This document shows positions 46,516-53,782 of a DNA stretch of 64,000 bases, one piece after another. The stretch lies in NCBI RefSeq assembly GCF_016650815.1, contig NZ_JAEKEZ010000028.1:101001-165000 (forward strand), read 5' to 3'. How positions within the stretch are numbered: position 1 is the first letter of the stretch; every line of letters begins with the position of its first letter. Below the pieces are notes generated by a model, which was given only the letters and a program-made list of their open reading frames with translations, was not told the DNA's origin and made no database searches. The translations under genes were made by a program, and so were the position numbers. This DNA is from Pseudomonas sp. TH31. Its GTDB lineage: Bacteria; Pseudomonadota; Gammaproteobacteria; Pseudomonadales; Pseudomonadaceae.

Positions 46516-47388
46516 ATGCGCCTGAGTACCCCCGTTGTCGCCGTGTGTGTCGGACTCTTCGTCTGCCACCAGGCAGCAGCGGTCGAACTGCCGCAACGTT
46601 GGGTGAGTGCCGGTGGCGCCTTGTCGGAGTGGGTGAGTGCCTTGGGTGGCGAGTCAAAACTGGTGGGCGTCGATACCACCAGCCAGCATCCGGATTCTTT
46701 GACGGCTCTGCCGAGTATTGGCTACCAGCGGCAATTGTCGGCGGAAGGCCTCTTGAGCTTACGCCCGCAGATTCTCATCGGCACCGAAGAAATGGGTCCG
46801 CCGCCGGTGCTTTCGCAGATTCGCCGTGCCGGTGTTCAGGTCGAATTGTTCTCGGCTCAGCCGGATTTGCTTGCCTTGCAGGGCAACTTGCACCATCTGG
46901 GCAAGTTGCTCGGCGCTGAAGATCAGGCGACCCAGGCATTCCAGGCCTATCAACAGCAACTGGATCAGCAGAAGCTCCGGATCATCCAAGCGCAGAGCAA
47001 GCAGAAAGCGCCGGGCGTGTTGCTGCTGCTGGGGCACGCGGGCGGCAAGCCGATGATCGCCGGCAAGGACACCGCCGCCGATTGGTTATTGCAACAGGCC
47101 GGCAGCCACAATCTGGCGACGCATACCGGTTACAAACCGTTTTCCAACGAATCCCTGGCCAGCCTGGACCCTGAAGTATTGGTGTTCGCCGACCGTGCGC
47201 TGACCGGCGATGCGGCCCGTGCGGCCTTGTTCAAGGAAAACCCGATCCTGTCCTCGACTCGCGCGGCCAAGGATGGGCGAGTCTTGGAGCTTGATCCTAC
47301 TTTGCTGGTGGGCGGGCTCGGACCGCGGTTGCCCGAGGCGCTGAAAAAGCTGTCTGACGGTTTCTATCCCGACGTGAGCGACCAATGA
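46516..47388 (+). CDS. phuT: Haem ABC transporter, periplasmic binding protein PhuT/HmuT
   Basis: 290 aa. Sec signal peptide (to about AAAVELP, residue 22), then a class III binding-protein fold: RWVSAGGALSEWVSALGG, LVGVDTTSQHPD, IGYQRQLSAEGLLSLRPQ, and VLLLLGHAGGKPMIAG. These are the conserved blocks of haem carriers of the HmuT/PhuT type. First gene of a four-gene operon whose frames overlap. The haem receptor phuR and the cytosolic carrier phuS, which flank it in P. aeruginosa, are not here. Confidence 0.92.
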   Translation: MRLSTPVVAVCVGLFVCHQAAAVELPQRWVSAGGALSEWVSALGGESKLVGVDTTSQHPDSLTALPSIGYQRQLSAEGLLSLRPQILIGTEEMGPPPVLSQIRRAGVQVELFSAQPDLLALQGNLHHLGKLLGAEDQATQAFQAYQQQLDQQKLRIIQAQSKQKAPGVLLLLGHAGGKPMIAGKDTAADWLLQQAGSHNLATHTGYKPFSNESLASLDPEVLVFADRALTGDAARAALFKENPILSSTRAAKDGRVLELDPTLLVGGLGPRLPEALKKLSDGFYPDVSDQ

Positions 47389-48422
47389 CCACTTTGGTTA
47401 AACCCCGCGCACTATTTATTGGCTTGGGTCTGCTGTGTTTGCTGGCGATCTGGCTGTCGTTGGCGCTGGGGCCGGTGAGCTTGCCGCTGCTCGACACGTT
47501 GCGTGCGGCGCTGCGGTTGATCGGTGTGCCGATTGCCCCGGATGGTCTGGAGCAGGCTGAGCTGATTCTTGGGCAGATTCGCCTGCCGCGAACCCTGCTG
47601 GGTTTGGCGGTGGGCGGCGTGCTGGCCTTGTCTGGCGTGGCAATGCAGGGGCTGTTTCGCAACCCGTTGGCCGATCCGGGGTTGGTCGGCGTTTCCAGCG
47701 GTGCCGCACTGGGCGCAGCGATTGCGATTGTCGGTGGTTCGGCGTTTGGCGGCTTGCCCGAGTCCTTCGGGCCTTATCTTTTGTCGTTGTGCGCATTTCT
47801 CGGCGGGCTCGGCGTGACCGCGCTGGTGTATCGACTCGGCCGGAGTAACGGGCAAACCAACGTCGCGACCATGCTACTGGCCGGTATTGCGTTAACGGCG
47901 CTGGCCGGTTCTGCGGTGGGTTTGTTCACCTATCTGGCGGACGACGCGACCCTGCGTACGCTGACCTTCTGGAACCTGGGCAGCCTTAACGGCGCCAGTT
48001 ATTCGCGACTCTGGCCGTTGCTGCTGGTCACCGCCGGTGTGGCGCTCTGGTTGCCGCGCCGGGCCAAGGCCTTGAACGCATTGTTGCTGGGCGAGTCGGA
48101 GGCCGGTCACCTGGGTATTGATGTCGAAGGGCTCAAGCGTGAACTGGTGTTCTGTACTGCGCTGGGGGTCGGCGCGGCGGTGGCGGCGGCAGGGATGATC
48201 GGGTTTGTCGGGCTGGTGGTGCCGCATCTGGTGCGGTTGCTGGCCGGTCCCGATCACCGGGTGCTGTTGCCGGCCTCGGTGCTGGCGGGGGCGAGTCTGT
48301 TGTTGTTCGCTGACCTGGTGGCGAGACTGGCCCTGGCGCCGGCCGAGTTGCCGATTGGTATCGTTACGGCGTTCATTGGCGCGCCGTTCTTTCTGATTCT
48401 GCTGCTCAGGAGGCGTGCCTGA
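47385..48422 (+). CDS. phuU: Haem ABC transporter permease PhuU/HmuU
   Basis: 345 aa FecCD-family permease with about nine or ten membrane helices. LGQIRLPRTLLGLAVGGVLALSGVAMQGLFRNPLADPGLVGVSSGAALGA is the family signature; the EAA-like loop that contacts the ATPase is around GLVVPHLVRLLAGPDHR. Overlaps phuT by 4 and phuV by 1 base. Confidence 0.94.
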   Translation: MTTLVKPRALFIGLGLLCLLAIWLSLALGPVSLPLLDTLRAALRLIGVPIAPDGLEQAELILGQIRLPRTLLGLAVGGVLALSGVAMQGLFRNPLADPGLVGVSSGAALGAAIAIVGGSAFGGLPESFGPYLLSLCAFLGGLGVTALVYRLGRSNGQTNVATMLLAGIALTALAGSAVGLFTYLADDATLRTLTFWNLGSLNGASYSRLWPLLLVTAGVALWLPRRAKALNALLLGESEAGHLGIDVEGLKRELVFCTALGVGAAVAAAGMIGFVGLVVPHLVRLLAGPDHRVLLPASVLAGASLLLFADLVARLALAPAELPIGIVTAFIGAPFFLILLLRRRA

Positions 48423-49189
48423 TGTTGCGCACGGAAAACCTGTTGATCCGTCGGGGCAGCAAAACCGTGCTGATGGACATCACACTGGCGCTCAAACCGG
48501 GTGAAGTCCTCGGAGTGCTGGGGCCGAACGGTGCCGGCAAAAGCACTTTGCTCGGTGCGTTGTGCGGTGAACTGCATCCGGATGAGGGGCGTGTCTGGCT
48601 CGATGAGCAAGAGTTGCGTCACTGCACCGGTCCCCAGCGGGCTCAACGTTTGGCCGTGTTGCCACAAGTGTCGACCCTGGACTTCGGCTTTCGTGTCGAG
48701 GAAGTGGTGGGCATGGGCCGCTTGCCCTATCAAAGCGGTCGGGTCCGTGATGATGAAATCGTTGCCGCCGCGTTGGCTGCTGCCGATGCCGGGCATCTGA
48801 GCGGTCGCAGTTATCTGGCGCTGTCCGGTGGTGAGCGTCAGCGGGTGCACTTGGCGCGGGTGTTGGCGCAGCTCTGGCCGGGCGAGGCAGGGCAGACATT
48901 ACTGCTGGATGAGCCGACTTCGATGCTGGACCCTCTGCACCAGCACACCACCTTGCAAGCGGTACGTGAGTTTTCTGATCGCGGCGCCGCCGTATTGGTG
49001 ATCCTGCATGATCTGAATCTGGCAGCGCGTTATTGTGATCGTCTGTTGCTGCTCGAAGGCGGGCGCCCGGTGGCGCTGGATACACCCGAGCACGTGCTGC
49101 GCCCGGAGCCGCTCAAAGCGGTATTCGGGCTGGAAGTATTGGTGCAGCAGCATCCGGAGCGTGGGCATCCGCTGATCATCGCCCGCTGA
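48422..49189 (+). CDS. phuV: Haem ABC transporter ATP-binding protein PhuV/HmuV
   Basis: 255 aa. Walker A GPNGAGKST, Q-loop LPQ, signature LSGGERQRVHLARV, Walker B LLLDEPTSMLD and the switch His in ILHDLNLAARYCD. Powers haem import with PhuU and PhuT. Confidence 0.95.
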   Translation: MLRTENLLIRRGSKTVLMDITLALKPGEVLGVLGPNGAGKSTLLGALCGELHPDEGRVWLDEQELRHCTGPQRAQRLAVLPQVSTLDFGFRVEEVVGMGRLPYQSGRVRDDEIVAAALAAADAGHLSGRSYLALSGGERQRVHLARVLAQLWPGEAGQTLLLDEPTSMLDPLHQHTTLQAVREFSDRGAAVLVILHDLNLAARYCDRLLLLEGGRPVALDTPEHVLRPEPLKAVFGLEVLVQQHPERGHPLIIAR

Positions 49190-49210
49190 GTCATTCATCG
49201 AGGTGAGAGC

Positions 49211-50059
49211 ATGCGTGGGATTTTGCTGCTGGCGGTACTTCTGCTGAGTGCTTGTCAGCATGTGTCGGCGCCGCCAGTCACTGGCCAGATTATCGACCTG
49301 CGCACGGGTCAGTCGCTGACGGCATCGGAACTGGTCGCGCGACTGGCCAAGCCTTCGCGGGTGATCGTCGGCGAACAGCATGACAACCGCGACCACCATG
49401 AACTGCAATTGTGGTTGCTGAAAGCGTTGGGGCAACGACGTCCCCAAGGCAGCCTGCTGCTGGAAATGCTCACGCCGGATCAGCAACTGCGCGTCGATGA
49501 CGTGCGCCATACTTCGACTCCGCCCATCGATCTGCCTGGCGCTTTGGCGTGGCAACAAGGCTGGGACTGGGATTTGTATGGGCCGATTGTGCGTTTTGCG
49601 CTCGGGCAGCCTTATCCGCTGCTGGCCGCCAATCTGAGTAACGGCGAGGTCCGTGCTTTTTACACCGAGCCGCCGGCCCTGAGCGGTTCGCGCTCCAATG
49701 CTCCGTCGGTTAAACATGAGCTGCTGGAGCAAATCAGCGGTTCCCATTGTGGGCTGCTGCCAAAATCCAAAATGCCCGCCATGCTGGCGGTGCAGCAGCA
49801 ACGTGACCGGCGGATGGCCGAGCGGTTGCGGGCGGCGCCTACACCGTCATTGCTGTTTGCCGGTGCCTACCATGCGCGCAAGGATGTCGGCGTGCCGCTT
49901 CATATTCTGGATTTGGGCGAACCCGAAGCGCCCACCGTGTTGATGCTGGCGCAGCAGGGAAGTGAGGTTGCGCCGGCGATGGCTGATTACGTCTGGTACA
50001 CGCCTGCCACCCCCACACCGGATTATTGCGAAGAGATGCGTAAGCAGATGGGCAAGTAA
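49211..50059 (+). CDS. phuW: ChaN-family haem-binding lipoprotein PhuW
   Basis: 282 aa. Lipoprotein signal with lipobox LLSAC (Cys15), then the ChaN fold: VIVGEQHDNRDHHELQLWLLKAL (iron-haem-binding acidic/His segment), LLEMLTPDQQ, LLAANLSN, and LLFAGAYHARKDVGVP near the C-terminus. ChaN of Campylobacter binds two stacked haems at the outer membrane. Last gene of phuTUVW, 21 bases after phuV, and followed by the convergent PrrF sRNA as in P. aeruginosa. Confidence 0.9.
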   Translation: MRGILLLAVLLLSACQHVSAPPVTGQIIDLRTGQSLTASELVARLAKPSRVIVGEQHDNRDHHELQLWLLKALGQRRPQGSLLLEMLTPDQQLRVDDVRHTSTPPIDLPGALAWQQGWDWDLYGPIVRFALGQPYPLLAANLSNGEVRAFYTEPPALSGSRSNAPSVKHELLEQISGSHCGLLPKSKMPAMLAVQQQRDRRMAERLRAAPTPSLLFAGAYHARKDVGVPLHILDLGEPEAPTVLMLAQQGSEVAPAMADYVWYTPATPTPDYCEEMRKQMGK

Positions 50060-50081
50060 TCCAATTCACTTTTCCACAGGC

Positions 50082-50108
50082 AAAAAAAGACCCGGCAAGA
50101 GCCGGGTC
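50082..50108 (-). terminator. PrrF terminator
   Basis: Hairpin of 8 base pairs (GACCCGGC/GCCGGGTC) with a T7 tail on the minus strand. The stem may also serve to stop phuW transcription from the other side. Confidence 0.92.
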
Positions 50109-50195
50109 AAATAACCGTGATTAGCCTGATGAGGAGATAATCTGAGAGTCCGAACCAAGGGCTTTTCAGAATATCGACCAGTCTCGCGACCAGTT
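50082..50195 (-). ncRNA. prrF: PrrF iron-responsive sRNA
   Basis: About 114 nt on the minus strand. The 5' part begins AACTGGTCGCGAGACTGG, the core contains GGACTCTCAGATTATCTCC followed by TCATCAGGCTAATCACGG (the known antisense region against sodB, sdhD and similar mRNAs), and it ends in the hairpin GACCCGGC-TCTT-GCCGGGTC plus T7. Preceded by TTGACT-N16-TATGAT and a Fur box. Placed between phuW and the cNMP-binding protein gene, exactly where the prrF locus lies in P. aeruginosa. Only one copy here; the P. aeruginosa tandem pair is absent. Confidence 0.93.
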
Positions 50196-50201
50196 GTGAT
50201 A

Positions 50202-50229
50202 ATCATAGCGATTCTCATTACCAAGTCAA
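50202..50229 (-). promoter_or_regulatory. prrF promoter with overlapping Fur box
   Basis: Minus strand -35 TTGACT (50229-50224), 16-base spacer, -10 TATGAT (50207-50202). The Fur box GGTAATGAGAATCGCTATG (50222-50204) matches 14 of 19 consensus positions and covers the spacer and -10, so Fur-Fe would block RNA polymerase and PrrF is made only under iron shortage. Confidence 0.88.
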
Positions 50230-50284
50230 CAGCTGTTTTCCCATTAAATTAAAGTTCGCCTGTAGGCCCCGTAATCTCTGGGTT

Positions 50285-51085
50285 TCAACCTGATGTTTCA
50301 AGTGACTTCAGCTGGGTGATTTGCTTGTTCAGCAGGTCGATGCGCCGCGCCATGCTCTCGATCAGGCTGTGGGCGATCTTCGGATTGCTTTGCGTCAGGC
50401 TCAGAAATTGATCCTTGGGAATCAGCATCACCGTGCTCGGTTCGCTGGTGATCACGCTGGCGTTGCGCTTCTCGCCGGTGAACACCGCCATGGCGCCGAA
50501 AATCTCATCCTTGGGCACATCACCGACTTTATGCCCGTCGACAAAGGCTTCTGCGTGGCCTTCGATGATGATGAATACATGGTCTGCCTCATCGCCCTGC
50601 CGAATCAGTACTTCGCCGCTGGCCACGCGTTGAAAGCCATTGGTGCTGCGGTATTCAGGTTGTTTCAGGCGGGCGACCGCGTCGGACAGCAGCGCGGTCT
50701 GACCGACCAGGTATTGCAGGAACAACTCCGAGCGCTGCGGGTCGGCATGGATATGCTGAAAAACCTCGGATCGCAGGTAGGGAATCAAGGACAGCGGGCC
50801 ATCGCTACGCAAGCGACAATGCGGCAGTTCGACACCCTGGCGCAAGCCGACCAGATCGCCTTCATGCAAATAGAACAAGGCTCGGTTATCGACGCAGCCG
50901 TGCAGCAGACCGTTGTCCAGCAAGAACAGCTGATTACCGGGCAATAGCGTGGCGAGGTCATCGACGGCCGAAAACTCCAGTGCCGGACCGCAGGGCGATA
51001 AACCGTTCAGTAACCGGGCAGGAATGTTCTGCAGTTGATTGATCAGTGTGTCGGCGTAAGCCGGTTGTTCCCCGAGCAAGTACAT
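50285..51085 (-). CDS. Cyclic nucleotide-binding domain protein (CbpA-like)
   Basis: 266 aa. Two tandem regulatory modules: an N-terminal degenerate cNMP-like part (about 40-130) and a C-terminal cNMP-binding domain (about 145-255) with RVASGEVLIRQGDEADHVFIIIEGHAEAF, DEIFGAMAVFTGEKRNASVIT (phosphate-binding cassette) and a final coiled helix. No DNA-binding domain. In P. aeruginosa the gene at this place encodes the cAMP-binding protein CbpA, regulated by Vfr and located at the old pole. Confidence 0.86.
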   Translation of the reverse strand: MYLLGEQPAYADTLINQLQNIPARLLNGLSPCGPALEFSAVDDLATLLPGNQLFLLDNGLLHGCVDNRALFYLHEGDLVGLRQGVELPHCRLRSDGPLSLIPYLRSEVFQHIHADPQRSELFLQYLVGQTALLSDAVARLKQPEYRSTNGFQRVASGEVLIRQGDEADHVFIIIEGHAEAFVDGHKVGDVPKDEIFGAMAVFTGEKRNASVITSEPSTVMLIPKDQFLSLTQSNPKIAHSLIESMARRIDLLNKQITQLKSLETSG

Positions 51086-51101
51086 GGCGATGGGCGCCTG
51101 T

Positions 51102-51374
51102 TCAATTTTTGTGGCGTGAAGAAATGGCTTCCAGTTGTTTGTTCAGCGCTTCCTTGCGTTCAGCGGGGATGTCGTTCCAGTGCACATCCATCAGGGCGCC
51201 TTCAATCGCATACAGCAACACCTTGGACGCCCGGAACCCGCGCGTGCGCACGGCCCGATAAGCATCCACCGCCCCCAGGCGACGCAAGTCCGAGGCGCTG
51301 TGGATGCCCACGGCATGCAGCCACTGCGCTGACGTCTTGCCAAGATTCTTCAGGTGTTGCAGTTCATCATTCAT
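51102..51374 (-). CDS. TfoX/Sxy C-terminal domain protein
   Basis: 90 aa with only the helix-hairpin-helix-like TfoX C-terminal domain: LQHLKNLGKTSAQWLHAVGIHSASDLRRLGAVDAYRAVR. The N-terminal TfoX domain needed for competence regulation is absent, so a direct role in competence is unlikely. The ATG at 51374 has GGAGG 5 bases upstream. Conserved upstream of the cNMP-binding gene. Confidence 0.85.
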   Translation of the reverse strand: MNDELQHLKNLGKTSAQWLHAVGIHSASDLRRLGAVDAYRAVRTRGFRASKVLLYAIEGALMDVHWNDIPAERKEALNKQLEAISSRHKN

Positions 51375-51545
51375 CAAGCCTCCTTGCGACGGCCGAACGG
51401 TGCGTGGGCGAGCCTTTGAGGAGTGTAGCCATCAGTAGGAAAAGCGTGATTGTTTGGTCGGTTTCGACGCAAAAGCTTCTAAGAAGCAGATGTCTGGAGA
51501 GAGGGGAAATGTCTGCGAGTGCGGTGCAGGAGGGCGGTGCGATCT

Positions 51546-51638
51546 CTGTGGGAGCGAGCCTGCTCGTGAAAACGATGTGACATCCAACCCTTATGTCGAC
51601 TGACACACCGCTTTCGCGAGCAGGCTCGCTCCCACAAG
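51546..51638. repeat. REP palindrome pair (GTGGGAGCGAGCCTGCTCG type)
   Basis: Inverted copies at 51548-51570 and 51614-51637, the same family as at 11612 and 43216; the left copy has TCGTGAA for TCGCGAA. Confidence 0.87.
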
Positions 51639-51672
51639 GGATTGCGTCGTGCCAGGGGAGGTGACGCGGGTA

Positions 51673-52017
51673 TTAGCGGGTGCGATAACGCAGGCGCGTA
51701 CCGAAATTCATCGACATCAGGATCTCGTCGGCACTCAGCTCCGGCGGGAAGTAGGCACCGGAGATTTGCGCATGGGCCAGGCTCGCGCCTTCCAGGGAAG
51801 CGTTGCGGAAATCAATGCCGCGCAGGTCGGCGGAACGGAAATACGCATCGGTAAAGTCGACGCCATCAGCATTCAGTTCACGCAGGTCCAGACCACGGAA
51901 ATCGCCACCGACCATGTCGATCGTGCCGTCGTGAGGGCGCTCCTTGTTAAAGCCTGTGATGTCATCTTTGTGCAGCAAGGCATAAAGCGGGGTGTCGAGA
52001 AGTTTCGGCTGGCTCAT
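51673..52017 (-). CDS. Pentapeptide-repeat protein
   Basis: 114 aa. About eight pentapeptide units of A(D/N)LxG type in the middle: DFRGLDLRELNADGVDFTDAYF, RSADLRGIDFRNASLEGASLAHAQI. Too short to form the DNA-mimic rod of Qnr/MfpA proteins; role unknown. Conserved in pseudomonads at this locus. Confidence 0.88.
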   Translation of the reverse strand: MSQPKLLDTPLYALLHKDDITGFNKERPHDGTIDMVGGDFRGLDLRELNADGVDFTDAYFRSADLRGIDFRNASLEGASLAHAQISGAYFPPELSADEILMSMNFGTRLRYRTR

Positions 52018-52066
52018 GTCAGATCACCTGTTGGTTTTATGACGCCAGTATAGTGCCACTATTTAA

Positions 52067-52098
52067 CAGCCGTGAAGCCAGCGCAGGCTCCACGGCTG
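52067..52098. terminator. Hairpin after the kinase-fusion gene
   Basis: CAGCCGTG-AAGCC-AGCGCA-GGCTC-CACGGCTG: a long stem with one small internal mismatch, 10 bases past the stop at 52109. T-rich flank is poor on both sides, so it may be a weak terminator or an mRNA-end structure. Confidence 0.6.
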
Positions 52099-52108
52099 AA
52101 ATAGTTTC

Positions 52109-53665
52109 TTACAGGCCCGGCAGGCGTTGGCGGATCTGTGCGACGACAGCGTCCAGGGTCCCGCTTTCGTTAGTCTGAACGCGCTTGCTGCAGAGAATCT
52201 CTGCTGGCGTCAGCGCTTCGCGGGTGGCTTGTTGGTCGGCGATAACGCTCAGGTTAGCGTCGGACGGATCCTTTTTGTCTGCCTGACGCAGGGCCAGCCA
52301 GCTCTCGATCACGGCTTGCGGCGCGTTGCAGTCCAGAATCAGGAACGGTGCGCCGGTGGCTTCAGCAATTTTTGCCGCGCCATCACGCTGGTCGCGCTTG
52401 AGGTAGGTGGCATCGATCACCACCGGGAAACCGGCACGCAGGATTACCCCAGCGATTTCATGCAGGCGGGTGTAGGTCGCCGCGCTGGCGTCAGCGCTAT
52501 AGATGCCGGCCTGTGGATCATTCGGCACGGTTTGCTCGCCGAACATGCGCTTGCGCTCTACGTCCGAACGCAGGCGAATCGCACCCAGGGCTTCAACCAG
52601 ACGCATGGCCACACGGCTTTTGCCGACCGCGGAAACGCCGTGGGTAATGGCCATGAAGCGCGAAGGAATGGTGCTGTAGCTTTCCGCCAGGTTGGCGTAG
52701 TTGCGGTACTGGCGCAGGGTGGTGGCGCGCTGCACCGGATCGGCCTCGGCCGGCATGCTGAACAGGCTGACCTTGGCGCGAACCAGTGCACGGTAGGCTT
52801 TATAGAAGTTGAGCAGCTCAAGGCCCTGATAATCGCCGGTCAGTTCCAGGTACTGGCTGATGAAGCGGCGCGCCAGGCTCTTGAGGCCGCGGTCTTCCAG
52901 GTCCATCGCCAGGAAACCGGTGTCGGCGTAGACGTCGGTGAAGCGGAACGGCTCGTTGAACTCGATGCAGTCGAAGATCACGACCTTGCCGTCGATCACG
53001 GTGGCGTTGCCCAGGTGAATGTCACCGTGGCATTCGCGAATGAAACCGTCGGCCTTGCGTTGGGCAAACAGCGGCTTGAGGCGCTCGAAGCTGCTTTCGG
53101 CCCAGGCTTGCAGGGCTTCGAGTTGCAACAGATCAGCCTTGTCGCTGAGGAACGGGCGGATCTGTTCGAAGTTTTGGCGTACCGGTGCCATGACGCTGTC
53201 CGGGGTGCCCGCTTCGTGTTCCCCAGGTACTTTTGGCGCGGTGAGGTGGAACTGCGCAATTTGCGCGGCCATCTCGTCGATGTGCGCGGTGGTCAACTCG
53301 CCGTTGGCTTGCAGGGTGCTGAGCAATTGGCTTTGCGGAAACTGGCGCATTTTCAGCGCATATTCGATGACCGGGCCGTCACCACCCAGTTGCGGTGCTT
53401 CGACGCTGCCGGTGATCGGCAACACTTCAAGATACAAATCATTGGTCAGACGCTGGTTCAAGCGCAGTTCTTCACCGCAGAAGTGTTCGCGAGCGTCGAG
53501 GTTGGTGAAGTCGAGGAAGCCGAAGTTCACCGGTTTCTTCACTTTATAAGCAAAGGGACCTGTGAGGATGACCCAGGAGATATGGGTCTCGATAACCTGG
53601 AACCCGTCGACGGGATGCGGGTAGAGGGCCGGGTTTTGCAGGGCGGCGATCAGGGACTGGCTCAC
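52109..53665 (-). CDS. Fusion of aminoglycoside-phosphotransferase-like and AAA/P-loop kinase domains
   Basis: 518 aa. Residues about 20-320 form an APH-like kinase domain with the catalytic ECHGDIHLGNATVIDGKVVIFDCIEFN (Brenner motif HGDxxxxN and Asp). Residues about 330-515 form a zeta-toxin/gluconate-kinase-like P-loop domain: MAITHGVSAVGKSRVAMRLVE (Walker A GVSAVGKS). Both domains are complete, so it is a genuine bifunctional protein; substrate unknown, and antibiotic modification is not implied by the fold. Divergent from mrcB. Confidence 0.85.
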   Translation of the reverse strand: MSQSLIAALQNPALYPHPVDGFQVIETHISWVILTGPFAYKVKKPVNFGFLDFTNLDAREHFCGEELRLNQRLTNDLYLEVLPITGSVEAPQLGGDGPVIEYALKMRQFPQSQLLSTLQANGELTTAHIDEMAAQIAQFHLTAPKVPGEHEAGTPDSVMAPVRQNFEQIRPFLSDKADLLQLEALQAWAESSFERLKPLFAQRKADGFIRECHGDIHLGNATVIDGKVVIFDCIEFNEPFRFTDVYADTGFLAMDLEDRGLKSLARRFISQYLELTGDYQGLELLNFYKAYRALVRAKVSLFSMPAEADPVQRATTLRQYRNYANLAESYSTIPSRFMAITHGVSAVGKSRVAMRLVEALGAIRLRSDVERKRMFGEQTVPNDPQAGIYSADASAATYTRLHEIAGVILRAGFPVVIDATYLKRDQRDGAAKIAEATGAPFLILDCNAPQAVIESWLALRQADKKDPSDANLSVIADQQATREALTPAEILCSKRVQTNESGTLDAVVAQIRQRLPGL

Positions 53666-53782
53666 AGGCGATCCTTCAGAGTCGGGGGAAATTCAAGGTC
53701 GCCATTATGGCCGCAACTCCGCCGGACGCAAACCTCGGCGGGCTTCTGTTGAGTATGAATAAAGTGCGTATAATCCGCCGCC

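Noticed and set aside
52127..53752. 541-codon plus-strand frame opposite the kinase fusion
   Set aside because: Shadow of a gene with clear catalytic motifs on the other strand.
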